Shown in pieces: positions 26,077 to 34,385 of a stretch of DNA of 64,000 nucleotides. Every line of letters begins with the position of its first letter. Position 1 is the first letter of the stretch. The notes beneath the pieces were generated by a model. It was given only the letters and a program-made list of their open reading frames with translations. It was not told the DNA's origin and made no database searches. A program made the position numbers and the translations under genes. The DNA lies in contig CAVVHP010000016.1 of assembly GCA_963748105.1 (NCBI GenBank), forward strand, positions 1 to 64,000, read 5' to 3'. Source of the stretch: JAKAGZ01 sp963748105. Lineage in GTDB: Bacteria > Bacteroidota > Ignavibacteria > Ignavibacteriales > Ignavibacteriaceae.

Positions 26077-26472
26077 TTACTTCATCCCGTCTTTATCTTT
26101 GTCTTCCTTTTTCTTCATCTTGTCTTTATTATCCATCATCTTTTGCTTCTTCATCATTGTATCTTTCTTCATCATTCTGTCCTTTTTCATCATCTTATCC
26201 TTTTGCATCATGTTTTTCCTATTCATCATCCTTTCTTTCTTCATGGTCTCTTTCTTCTTCATCATTTTGTCTTTCTGCATCATCTTTTCTTCCTTCATCA
26301 TCTCTTTCTTTTGCATCATATCATCTTTCTGCATCGTGCTGTCTTTCCGTATCATTTCTTTCTTCGTCTCTTTTTTCTTTTCTTTCTTCTGCATTGATTG
26401 AGCATTTGCCGTAGCGAACGAAAAAATTAATGCCAAACACATTACCGGCAACATTTTTATTAGTGATTTCAT
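26077..26472 (-). CDS. Secreted methionine-rich MXKDX-repeat protein
   Basis: 131 aa: a signal peptide (about residues 1-24, ALIFSFATANA) and a mature part built of short M-M-x-K-x-x-type repeats such as MMQKDKMMKKDRMMKKDT. About 26 of 107 mature residues are Met and most others are Lys, Asp or Glu. This matches the pentapeptide MXKDX repeat class, which includes MrpX, a periplasmic methionine-rich peptide that soaks up hypochlorite in Azospira and is repaired by a methionine sulfoxide reductase. Here it lies 48 nt downstream of msrAB on the same strand, so it is probably its substrate. Copper binding through methionine clusters is an alternative. Confidence 0.85.
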   Translation of the reverse strand: MKSLIKMLPVMCLALIFSFATANAQSMQKKEKKKETKKEMIRKDSTMQKDDMMQKKEMMKEEKMMQKDKMMKKKETMKKERMMNRKNMMQKDKMMKKDRMMKKDTMMKKQKMMDNKDKMKKKEDKDKDGMK

Positions 26473-26520
26473 TCTTAGTATTCCTTTTGATTATTGATAT
26501 ATTATTTTGACTTAAAATTC

Positions 26521-27582
26521 CTACTTAAATAAATAAAGATAATTGCCGTACCCTGCTTTTTTCATTTCGTCTTTTGGAATGAAACGCATTGCGGCGGAAT
26601 CCATACAGTACCTCAAATGAGTGGGAGCAGGACCGTCGTTAAAGACGTGTCCCAGGTGCGAATCTGCGTGTCTGCTTCGCACTTCAACTCTCTGCATACC
26701 AAGCGTGCCATCGATCTTTTTATTCATAAAATATGGGTCTATAGGTTTTGTAAAACTAGGCCATCCTGTGCCTGAAGCGAATTTATCTTTTGAACTATAT
26801 AAAGGTTCGCCTGTTACAATATCAACATAGATCCCTTCTTTGTGATTATTCCAAAATGGATTTTGAAACGGAAGTTCTGTGGCGTCTTCCCGGGTAACCC
26901 TGTACTCAATGTCAGTCAGTTTACTCTTCAAAATTTTATCAGAAGGTTTGTTATATTTTTTTGAATAAATATTACCCCAGTATTTTTCTATAAATGCATC
27001 TCTGCCTGAAGCTTTTCTGTAGCTATGATATCTTTCAGGATTTTTCCTGTAAAAATGTTGTTCCGATTCCTGCACGGGAGAGAAATTTGTAAGGGTTACA
27101 ATTTTTGTTGCGATAGGCTTATTGAATTTATTTAATCTTGAAAGCCATTTTTTTGATACTGTTGCTAGTTCTTTCTGTCTTTCACCCTGGTAAAAAATAT
27201 AAGATTTATATTCGGGTCCACGGTCGTAGAAAGATCCGCCTTCGTCTGTGGGATCGAATTGTTTCCAGTAATATTCCAGCAATTCGGAATAACTTATAGC
27301 TGCAGGATTGTAAATTACTTTTATTGCTTCAACCTTTCCCGTAGTTCCGCGGCCTGGCAATTTACCTTCGGCATAACCAGAGATAACATTCTTTAGCCCG
27401 GAAAGTTTTTCGAACGAGGCGTCCATACACCAGTAACATCCGCCGGCGAATACCGCTGTTGAATAACCGTCGTATTCGTTTGATGCCGGAATTACTGTAT
27501 TGTCTTTTTGTTTCGAATCCAGGTTATTGCAGCAGGCTAAAAGAACCAGCGCGATTAATAATGCAGGCATATTTTTTAACAT
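26521..27582 (-). CDS. msrAB: Lipoprotein methionine sulfoxide reductase MsrA-MsrB fusion
   Basis: Reduces both S and R methionine sulfoxide in the envelope. The 353-aa protein has a lipobox ending LLAC (Cys17). The MsrA domain carries GGCYWC (Cys49, Cys52) near its start. The MsrB domain carries GTGWPSF, SRHADSHLGHVFNDGP and the catalytic RYCMDSAAMRF (Cys326). MsrB zinc CxxC pairs are not seen, as in many fused forms. It lies between a two-component system (149-nt gap upstream) and the methionine-rich protein gene (48-nt gap downstream), all on the minus strand. Electron supply (thioredoxin or DsbD-like) is not encoded nearby. Confidence 0.95.
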   Translation of the reverse strand: MLKNMPALLIALVLLACCNNLDSKQKDNTVIPASNEYDGYSTAVFAGGCYWCMDASFEKLSGLKNVISGYAEGKLPGRGTTGKVEAIKVIYNPAAISYSELLEYYWKQFDPTDEGGSFYDRGPEYKSYIFYQGERQKELATVSKKWLSRLNKFNKPIATKIVTLTNFSPVQESEQHFYRKNPERYHSYRKASGRDAFIEKYWGNIYSKKYNKPSDKILKSKLTDIEYRVTREDATELPFQNPFWNNHKEGIYVDIVTGEPLYSSKDKFASGTGWPSFTKPIDPYFMNKKIDGTLGMQRVEVRSRHADSHLGHVFNDGPAPTHLRYCMDSAAMRFIPKDEMKKAGYGNYLYLFK

Positions 27583-27731
27583 AATATCTCTCTTTTTATT
27601 ATATGTTATAAATCTTTATTGAAACAGAATGCAATTTCTTTAGTGGAAACTTAGGCTTCAATTATCACGATTTGATCACAGAAGAGTAATAAGAGATTAA
27701 ATTTTGGGAATAGTAAAATGCGAAAATAGTT

Positions 27732-29207
27732 CTATCTAAGCTTTTTTACTGGAATTGTAATTATAAAAGATGTTTCTTCTAGGATTGTACTTTCAACCAT
27801 GATTTTAAATCCCTGCAGGTCAACAAGTTTTTTTACAATTGTAAGTCCAAGGCCTGTGCCCTGTGAGGTTTCAGTTGAGACACGTTTAATCTGGTGATAC
27901 CTGTCAAAAATAAAGGGTATTTGTTCCGCTTCAATTCCCGGTCCGTTATCTGAAATTGCGGCTATGATTTCATCAGAGTTGTTCTTGCTAAGTTTTATTT
28001 GGACATTGCCTGAGGAAGGAGTGAATTTAAGAGCATTGTCCAGCAGATTTTGAAATATTTTTTCCATCATTCTAATGTCAGCAAAAACAAACGGGACATT
28101 ATCATCGATAGATAATTCAATTTTTATATTTTTCTTTTGAGCTATGATTAAATTCTTTTGGTGAACGTCCTGTAAGAGTTCTGCGAGAGAAAAAGATTCA
28201 TTCACCGGTTTCGTTTCTTTAGCTTCAAGTTTTGAAAGTTCAAACAATTCTTCAACGAGTGATTGCAGCCTGCCTGTACTACTGAGAATTGTCTCTAGGT
28301 ATTGCTTTCTTTCAGCAGGTGAGAGTTTGTCTTCTTTTATTAGAATAGTTTCTAAATATCCGCTAATTACAGAAAGAGGAGTGCGAAGATCGTGAGAAAC
28401 GTTTGCAACCAGATCCCTGCGCATATTATCCATCCTTTTAATTTCATCTATGTTGTCTACAATGGTATCAGCCATTTCGTTGAACGATTGGGCAAATTCC
28501 TGCAGCTCGCCTTTGCTCTTTAATTTTATGCGCGCCTTAAGATTTCCATTCTGAAAATCCCGTATAACTTTTACTATTTTGCGCAGGTTACGAATTATAA
28601 AACCTATTGCAAAAAAACCGATAATAGTTGCAAAAAGAAGAGCAATAATCATTGAGCGGACGCCCAGACGAAGAATATAACTTCCGAACAATAATTGTGA
28701 AGCGTTTTCATATTCCTGTCCACCGAGGATTACATAAATATATCCTTTAAATTTCCCATTACTGAAAACCTTTGCGGCTGATATTGGCTTCTCTTTCCCG
28801 GGGTTTTTAGGATCAGGAGCAAGCAAAAATTGTTCTTCTTTAGATGAAATGAATTTCTGAATGGGCTCAAGTGGAAGTTTTTTTAGCTTTACAAGGTTGC
28901 TGTCCGCATCGAATGCAAGTATATTTCCATGCGTATCGAGCAGGTAAACTTCAAGACTTGGATTTATTACCATAACATTGTGAAAGACATTTTTCATAGC
29001 ATCGTAATTAACAGAGTCATTCCTGAAAAATTCAGCTTCGTTTGAAATATGAGATGCTATTTTTATGTCAAGTTTCTGACGGGTTTCCTGGAAGTACATT
29101 TCAGCCGTGTTAACTGATATGTAAATGTACACAGCAGAGATAATGAACAGGATAAGCAGAAATACTGCTGATATTTTCCAGAACAATGAGTTGAAAAAAT
29201 CTTTCAT
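27732..29207 (-). CDS. Sensor histidine kinase with periplasmic sensor and HAMP
   Basis: A 491-aa membrane kinase. Helices lie at about residues 11-31 and 183-205, enclosing an approximately 150-residue periplasmic PAS/Cache-like sensor. Next come HAMP (about 206-260), HisKA with phospho-acceptor His272 (NVSHDLRTPLSVISGYLE), and a HATPase with the N box (FQNLLDNALKFTP), G1 (ISDNGPGIEA) and G2 (GTGLGLTIV). The gene follows the response regulator by 10 nt. Its closeness to msrAB suggests envelope oxidative or chemical stress as a signal, but the sensor domain gives no direct evidence of the ligand. Confidence 0.93.
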   Translation of the reverse strand: MKDFFNSLFWKISAVFLLILFIISAVYIYISVNTAEMYFQETRQKLDIKIASHISNEAEFFRNDSVNYDAMKNVFHNVMVINPSLEVYLLDTHGNILAFDADSNLVKLKKLPLEPIQKFISSKEEQFLLAPDPKNPGKEKPISAAKVFSNGKFKGYIYVILGGQEYENASQLLFGSYILRLGVRSMIIALLFATIIGFFAIGFIIRNLRKIVKVIRDFQNGNLKARIKLKSKGELQEFAQSFNEMADTIVDNIDEIKRMDNMRRDLVANVSHDLRTPLSVISGYLETILIKEDKLSPAERKQYLETILSSTGRLQSLVEELFELSKLEAKETKPVNESFSLAELLQDVHQKNLIIAQKKNIKIELSIDDNVPFVFADIRMMEKIFQNLLDNALKFTPSSGNVQIKLSKNNSDEIIAAISDNGPGIEAEQIPFIFDRYHQIKRVSTETSQGTGLGLTIVKKLVDLQGFKIMVESTILEETSFIITIPVKKLR

Positions 29208-29217
29208 TTAATAAATC

Positions 29218-29913
29218 TTAAAGTTTATCGTTGAAACGGTAGCCCACGCCCCAGGTGGTTAAAATAAAATTCGGATTAGAAATATTCTCCTCAATTTTAT
29301 TTCTGAGCCTGTTAATGTGAGAGTTTACAGTATGCTCGTATCCGCCATATTGCGTACCCCAGATAAGATTAAGTAAACTTTCCCGCGTATAAGTTCGTCC
29401 GGGATGTGATGCCATTAGATATAAAAGCTCAAATTCCTTTTGTGTAAGTTCTATTCGTTTATTATGCAGAATTACTATATGATTCGTATAATCAATGGAG
29501 AGATTACCGAATTTTAAATCTTTTCTATCTTCTTTATCCTGGGTAAGTACATCAATTCTTCTGAAAATAGCTTTAACACGTGCTATAAATTCCCTTATGC
29601 TGAAAGGTTTTGTCAGGTAATCATCCGCGCCGAATTCCAGTCCAAGCACTTTATCCGTTTCTTCAGATTTTGATGTTAGCATTAATATTGGTGTGTTTAT
29701 TTCGGCTTTACGAATTTCTCTGCAGATTTCAAATCCATCTATACCGGGGAGCATAATATCCAGCACGATCAGGTCGTATGATTCTTCTTTAGCTGCTTTC
29801 AATCCTTTTATACCATCAAATTGCTTTAGCACCTCACAATTGAGGTCACTCAGGTGAATTTCCAGCAGGTTGGAAATTTCTGTATCATCTTCAATTATTA
29901 ATACTTTCTTCAT
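29218..29913 (-). CDS. OmpR/PhoB-family response regulator
   Basis: 231 aa from the ATG at 29913 (MKKVLIIEDD); a GTG 12 nt upstream would add MINI. The receiver has the acidic pair Glu8-Asp9/Asp10, phosphorylated Asp52 (LIVLDIMLPG) and a Lys in LTKPF. The C-terminal winged helix ends with RIELTQKEFELLYLM and EHTVNSHINRLRNKIE, as in PhoB/OmpR. It is the first gene of the minus-strand run regulator, kinase, msrAB, Met-rich protein. The region upstream of 29913 is the likely promoter and is divergent from the SDR gene. Confidence 0.93.
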   Translation of the reverse strand: MKKVLIIEDDTEISNLLEIHLSDLNCEVLKQFDGIKGLKAAKEESYDLIVLDIMLPGIDGFEICREIRKAEINTPILMLTSKSEETDKVLGLEFGADDYLTKPFSIREFIARVKAIFRRIDVLTQDKEDRKDLKFGNLSIDYTNHIVILHNKRIELTQKEFELLYLMASHPGRTYTRESLLNLIWGTQYGGYEHTVNSHINRLRNKIEENISNPNFILTTWGVGYRFNDKL

Positions 29914-30068
29914 AATATTTATCACTTATAATATCTAAATATATAAACTAAATGTAACAGAAATATCACATTATGAAATTTCTTTTATTTAACGACTAAT
30001 TTATTTATGATAATTCAACTGTTGATGATTATATTATAATAGACTGGTTTTATCTAGGAGGACTATCT

Positions 30069-30797
30069 ATGAAATTTGCTTTTATAACCGGAACAAGCTC
30101 GGGTATAGGAAGGGCTGCAGCAATTGAATTACTTTCCAGAGGGTGGGAGGTAGCAGGTGCTGCTAGGAGAGAAACAGACATTTCCCATAGTAATTACATT
30201 CATTTTAACATTGATTTAAGCGATGTGGAGACTTTTGTCACTGAGTTGACTAATAACCTAAAATCTAAAATAAGTGATGAAAAATATGAAAGGATAGGCT
30301 TGATAAATAATGCGGCAAGTGCAGGCGAGTTATTAAGATTAGAAGAACTTGATCCGGGAAAACTTCAAGAGCTTTATACTTTAAACATTGTAGCCCCTGT
30401 ATGGCTTACCGGATTTTTCTACAAACAAAAATTAGAAAACAGCCGGCTACGAATTATAGACATCTCATCGGGTGCCGCTCATACCGCATTACCGGGGCTT
30501 GCCCCTTATTGCGGAACTAAGGCGGCTTTGAGTATGTCAGGGAAGGTTTTTGCGGAAGAAAACAGAGATGACAAAAATCTGGCTTTAATGAGTTATGAAC
30601 CGGGTACGGTTGCTACTGAAATGCAGGAACAATTAAAAGATCAGTCTCCTGAAATTTTTCCATCATATAATTTATTTAAAACATCCAGGGATAATAATAT
30701 GCTTGTAAAACCTGAAATTGTCGTAAAAAATATCGCTGATTTTCTTGAGGCAAATAATTTTGGCTATAGTCATAAGCGCTATGATTCAAATTCATAA
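30069..30797 (+). CDS. Short-chain dehydrogenase/reductase, sepiapterin/benzil-reductase-like
   Basis: A 242-aa classical SDR. The cofactor motif TGTSSGIGRAAA is near residue 8, an AARRE segment after strand 2 suggests NADP preference, NNAAS lies near the middle, and the catalytic Ser/Tyr/Lys are in DISSGAA and PYCGTKAAL. The overall length and motif wording are close to the YueD benzil-reductase and sepiapterin-reductase group. AGGAGGA just before the ATG is a good ribosome-binding site. It is divergent from the two-component system, so stress-linked expression is possible but unproved. The substrate is unknown. Confidence 0.85.
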   Translation: MKFAFITGTSSGIGRAAAIELLSRGWEVAGAARRETDISHSNYIHFNIDLSDVETFVTELTNNLKSKISDEKYERIGLINNAASAGELLRLEELDPGKLQELYTLNIVAPVWLTGFFYKQKLENSRLRIIDISSGAAHTALPGLAPYCGTKAALSMSGKVFAEENRDDKNLALMSYEPGTVATEMQEQLKDQSPEIFPSYNLFKTSRDNNMLVKPEIVVKNIADFLEANNFGYSHKRYDSNS

Positions 30798-30862
30798 AAA
30801 TGGAGATTCCCCCAAAGCCTTCAGCACTTGTTTAAGTTTTATAACTTTTAAGAGGTAAAACT

Positions 30863-31297
30863 ATGATAGAACAAAATTATGAGAATCATCGTAAATTCGT
30901 CCCATTATTTCATTATGTGCTTTTTCCTATCCTTCTACTGTCTCTTTTAGGCTCAATAGTAAACCTTGTACAATGTCTTGATGCTGGTAAAGGGATTTAT
31001 AGCGCCTCACTGATAATCGTTATCTTTATTTGTCTTTTACTACTATTCTATTACGTACGTTCATTTCCGTTGAAAGCACAGGACAGAGTAATCAGAACGG
31101 AAGAAAATTTGAGACATTATATTCTTACCGGGAAACTTCTTGATCCAAAACTTACTATCAGACAAATTATTGGTTTACGTTTTTCAAGTGATGAAGAATT
31201 CCTATCGCTTTCACAGAGGGCTGTGACAGAAAACATTTCCGAAGAGAATATTAAAAAGATGATAAAAAAATGGAGGGCAGATTATCACCGAATGTAG
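30863..31297 (+). CDS. DUF6526-like two-helix membrane protein
   Basis: 144 aa with two hydrophobic helices (about residues 18-38 and 46-65), then a soluble tail containing FPLKAQDRVIRTEENLRHY, LTIRQIIGLRFSSDEEFLSL and a C-terminal basic helix with IKKMIKKWRADYHRM. This matches the DUF6526 layout common in Bacteroidetes and Acidobacteria; the function is unknown. AAGAGGT precedes the ATG. It stands alone between the SDR and pabBC genes with gaps of about 65 and 55 nt, so it may be monocistronic. Confidence 0.75.
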   Translation: MIEQNYENHRKFVPLFHYVLFPILLLSLLGSIVNLVQCLDAGKGIYSASLIIVIFICLLLLFYYVRSFPLKAQDRVIRTEENLRHYILTGKLLDPKLTIRQIIGLRFSSDEEFLSLSQRAVTENISEENIKKMIKKWRADYHRM

Positions 31298-31351
31298 TTA
31301 AAGTTATAATACTATTATGGATTATATAATAATGATGAGTTAATTTCAGGT

Positions 31352-33181
31352 ATGAAATTAGACGAAATATTAAACCAGGTTCTTGATACGAAGGGGGCTG
31401 CTTTTTTTTATACACCCTTGTCATCTAAAAATGCAATATCATATTGGTTTATAAATCCATGCAAAATAATTATATCTAAAAGTCCCGCCTCGTTAAACAA
31501 TTCTGTCAAAAAATTTGAAGATAAAATTTCTTCTGATACCTGGGGATACTGCTTCCTTAGTTATGAGGCGGGTTATTTCTACGAAAGAAGAATGAGAAAA
31601 TACTTAAATCATAATAATAAAAAACTATTTGTCGGATTTTTGTTTGACAGACAGGATATTGAGACTTTAAGCTCAAAGAGTATTGAAATTGGTAATAGCA
31701 ACAGAGGTTATAAAATTGACTCATTTAAGCTAAATACTACAAAAAAGAAATATATCGCTGACGTAAAAGAAATAAAGAAAGAAATAGCAGCGGGGAATAC
31801 TTACCAGGTAAATTACACGTTAGAAGGGAATTCTAATTTTACGGGGAATATTGGCGAACTTTTTCGTACTCTGATTTTTAATCAGTCAGCGGAATATACT
31901 GCACTGATTAATACAGGTAAAAAAATAATTATATCAACTTCCCCGGAACTATTCTTTCATAAAAAGGGAAATAAAATATTTGCAAAACCGATGAAAGGCA
32001 CAATTCGCCGCGGAATAAATTTATTTGAAGATGACAGACAACTATACGAATTAAAAAATAGTAAAAAAGATTTGGCTGAGAATGTAATGATTGTTGATCT
32101 TTTACGAAATGACCTAGGCAAGATTTGTCGATATGGTAAGGTGAAAGTAAAGAATCTATTCAATGTTGAAAAATATGAAACTCTTTTTCAAATGACATCC
32201 GGGATAGAAGGAAAGTTAAACGATGATGTTAATATCTCCACGATCTTACAAAATATTTATCCATGTGGATCAATAACGGGTGCTCCAAAAATCAGAACGA
32301 TGGAAATTATCAGAAAACTGGAAAACAGAAATCGGGGAATATATACCGGAACGATCGGTATCCTGAAAAATAATGAAGCAATATTTAACGTTGCAATACG
32401 AACCATTGAGCTCGATAAAAAAGGAAATGTAAAAATTGGAATTGGAAGTGGAATTGTCTGGGACAGTGACCCGGAACTGGAATATAAAGAAACGATTCTG
32501 AAATCTAGATTTCTTACTTCCCCGATGAAGGAATTTGTAATATTTGAAACTTTAAAACTGGTAAAAGGAAACCTGGTTGATCTGGATCTTCATCTGGAAA
32601 GATTACAAAAATCTGCACAATATTTTTTATTTAAATTCGATGAAAAAAAACTACTTAACAAAGTGCAGAAATTCCTAAGTAATATTGAAAGTTATGAGAA
32701 AAAGAGAGTAAGAATTGAATTAAATAAAGTAGGGCATACCAAAATCAGAGTTGGGGATTTCCCTTCAAAAATAAAAGAAGTAAAAGTTATTATTTCTGAG
32801 AAACGGACTGACAGCAATAATACATTCCAATATTTTAAAACAACTAATAGAGAGATTTATAATGAAGAGCATTGCTATTACCACAAACAAGGATTTTTTG
32901 ATGTGATATTTCTTAATGAGAAAAGTCATCTTGTTGAAGGGGCTATTACAAATATATTTATCAGAAAAGGCGGCAATTGGCTTACACCCCCTGTTGATGC
33001 TGGATTATTGGCCGGAATTGAAAGGAAAAAATGGTTGTCCGAAGATATGAATGTTACAGAATGTAATTTAATAATAGATGATATTCTTAGTGCCGATGAA
33101 ATTGTGCTGACGAACTCACTTAGAGGAAGAGTTCGGGTTGATAAAGTTTACATAAATAATAAGGAATTCAGAGAATTTTAA
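31352..33181 (+). CDS. pabBC: Fused aminodeoxychorismate synthase component I / ADC lyase
   Basis: A 609-aa bifunctional p-aminobenzoate enzyme for folate synthesis. The N-terminal chorismate-binding half (to about residue 390) has STSPELFF, KPMKGTIRRG, CGSITGAPKIRTMEIIRKLE and IGSGIVWDSDPELEYKET. After a short joint, a class IV aminotransferase-fold half starts near EFVIFETLKLVKGN, with a probable PLP Lys in YFKTTNREIYNEE and VEGAITNIF near the end. Such PabB-PabC fusions are known in several phyla. No pabA glutaminase gene is adjacent, so ammonia must come from a subunit encoded elsewhere or from free ammonia. Confidence 0.9.
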   Translation: MKLDEILNQVLDTKGAAFFYTPLSSKNAISYWFINPCKIIISKSPASLNNSVKKFEDKISSDTWGYCFLSYEAGYFYERRMRKYLNHNNKKLFVGFLFDRQDIETLSSKSIEIGNSNRGYKIDSFKLNTTKKKYIADVKEIKKEIAAGNTYQVNYTLEGNSNFTGNIGELFRTLIFNQSAEYTALINTGKKIIISTSPELFFHKKGNKIFAKPMKGTIRRGINLFEDDRQLYELKNSKKDLAENVMIVDLLRNDLGKICRYGKVKVKNLFNVEKYETLFQMTSGIEGKLNDDVNISTILQNIYPCGSITGAPKIRTMEIIRKLENRNRGIYTGTIGILKNNEAIFNVAIRTIELDKKGNVKIGIGSGIVWDSDPELEYKETILKSRFLTSPMKEFVIFETLKLVKGNLVDLDLHLERLQKSAQYFLFKFDEKKLLNKVQKFLSNIESYEKKRVRIELNKVGHTKIRVGDFPSKIKEVKVIISEKRTDSNNTFQYFKTTNREIYNEEHCYYHKQGFFDVIFLNEKSHLVEGAITNIFIRKGGNWLTPPVDAGLLAGIERKKWLSEDMNVTECNLIIDDILSADEIVLTNSLRGRVRVDKVYINNKEFREF

Positions 33182-33335
33182 TTAAATTTAAATAGAAAAA
33201 GGGGAACATTTCTGGTTCGGATAAATATAATCTCAATGAAATAACTTCTTATAGCTGAAGAACTTAAATGAGATTCTTAAATTAAATTTTAATATCTTAT
33301 TGCATAAATTTTTCAGTTACTCAGAGAGATAGAAT

Positions 33336-34385
33336 ATGTCCTCAAAAAAGGACAATACATCAAGAAGAAAGCGCGAACATCTTGAATTATGCCTGAATGA
33401 TGATGTTGATTTTAAGAAGAAAACCACTGGCTTTGAAAAGTATGAATTTGACCATTTTGCAATTACTGAAATAGATATATCAAAGATAAAATTCTCAACT
33501 TCTTTTTTTAAGAAGAAAATAAATTATCCATTTCTTATTTCCTGTATGACAGGAGGCGTAAAAGAAGCGGGCGATATCAATTCAAGATTATCAATAGCAG
33601 CTAACGAACTGAACATACCGCTGGGTGTTGGAAGTCAGAGACAGGCCCTTGAAAACAATAAACATTTGGAAACCTATAAAGTAATCAGGAAAAATGCTCC
33701 CCGCATTCCTATTCTTGCCAATCTTGGAGCAGCTCAACTTGTAAAAATTAAACCGATTGATAAAATCCAGTCTCTTGTGGATATGGTTGAAGCAGATGCT
33801 ATGGTGATCCACGTTAATCCGCTTCAGGAACTTTTGCAGGAAGATGGAGATACAAACTTTGGCGGACTATTATCACGACTGGAAAAAATAGTTAAAATAT
33901 TGAAAGTACCTATAATCGTTAAGGAGGTTGGATCAGGAATTTCCAGAAAAGCCGCACAAAAAATACTTGAGACAGGGGTGAAAGGAATTGACGTAGCCGG
34001 AGCAGGGGGCACAAGCTGGGCAGGTGTAGAATTGTTGCGCACTAATAATAGTAAAGATGCTGATTTCTGGGATTGGGGATTACCAACTGCATATTGTATC
34101 AGGACATTGGTCTCTATAAAGGACTATCACGAGTTTTTATTAATTGGTTCAGGCGGAATAAACAATCCCTTTGATGCAGCAAAAGCCTTAGCATTGGGAG
34201 CAGATATCGTAGCTTCTGCCAGAATCATTCTTTTAACCCTAGAGAAAAATGGCATTGAAGGAGTTATTACACTTGTGAATGATTGGTTTGAAACCATAAA
34301 AAGGGTTATGTATTTAACTGGATCGGCTAATATGGCTGAATTTCATAACAAAAATAATTTAATAATGAAGGACGAACTATTTTAA
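33336..34385 (+). CDS. fni: Type 2 isopentenyl-diphosphate isomerase (FMN-dependent)
   Basis: Interconverts IPP and DMAPP using reduced FMN; 349 aa, the normal length. Segments typical of the TIM-barrel enzyme: RRKREHLELCLNDDV at the start, FLISCMTGG with the flavin site, LGVGSQRQALEN, ANLGAAQL, IHVNPLQELLQEDGDTNF (contains the conserved N-x-Q and E-D metal and substrate residues), and VAGAGGTSWAGVE. Its stop overlaps the prenyl synthase start (TAATG), so the two steps are coupled. It heads an operon running through HPr, enzyme I and PGI/PMI, judging from gaps of 6 nt or less. Confidence 0.94.
   Translation: MSSKKDNTSRRKREHLELCLNDDVDFKKKTTGFEKYEFDHFAITEIDISKIKFSTSFFKKKINYPFLISCMTGGVKEAGDINSRLSIAANELNIPLGVGSQRQALENNKHLETYKVIRKNAPRIPILANLGAAQLVKIKPIDKIQSLVDMVEADAMVIHVNPLQELLQEDGDTNFGGLLSRLEKIVKILKVPIIVKEVGSGISRKAAQKILETGVKGIDVAGAGGTSWAGVELLRTNNSKDADFWDWGLPTAYCIRTLVSIKDYHEFLLIGSGGINNPFDAAKALALGADIVASARIILLTLEKNGIEGVITLVNDWFETIKRVMYLTGSANMAEFHNKNNLIMKDELF

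Noticed and set aside
26100..26390. Short tandem DNA repeats suggesting a CRISPR array
   Set aside because: Repeat units are only about 15 nt, lack spacers of regular length, and code for the MXKDX protein.
26037..26414. Three overlapping plus-strand frames rich in Ser, Phe, His or Leu
   Set aside because: They are antisense shadows of the AAG/ATG-rich repeats in the minus-strand methionine-rich gene; the low-complexity composition explains the long frames. The minus frame has a signal peptide and family match.
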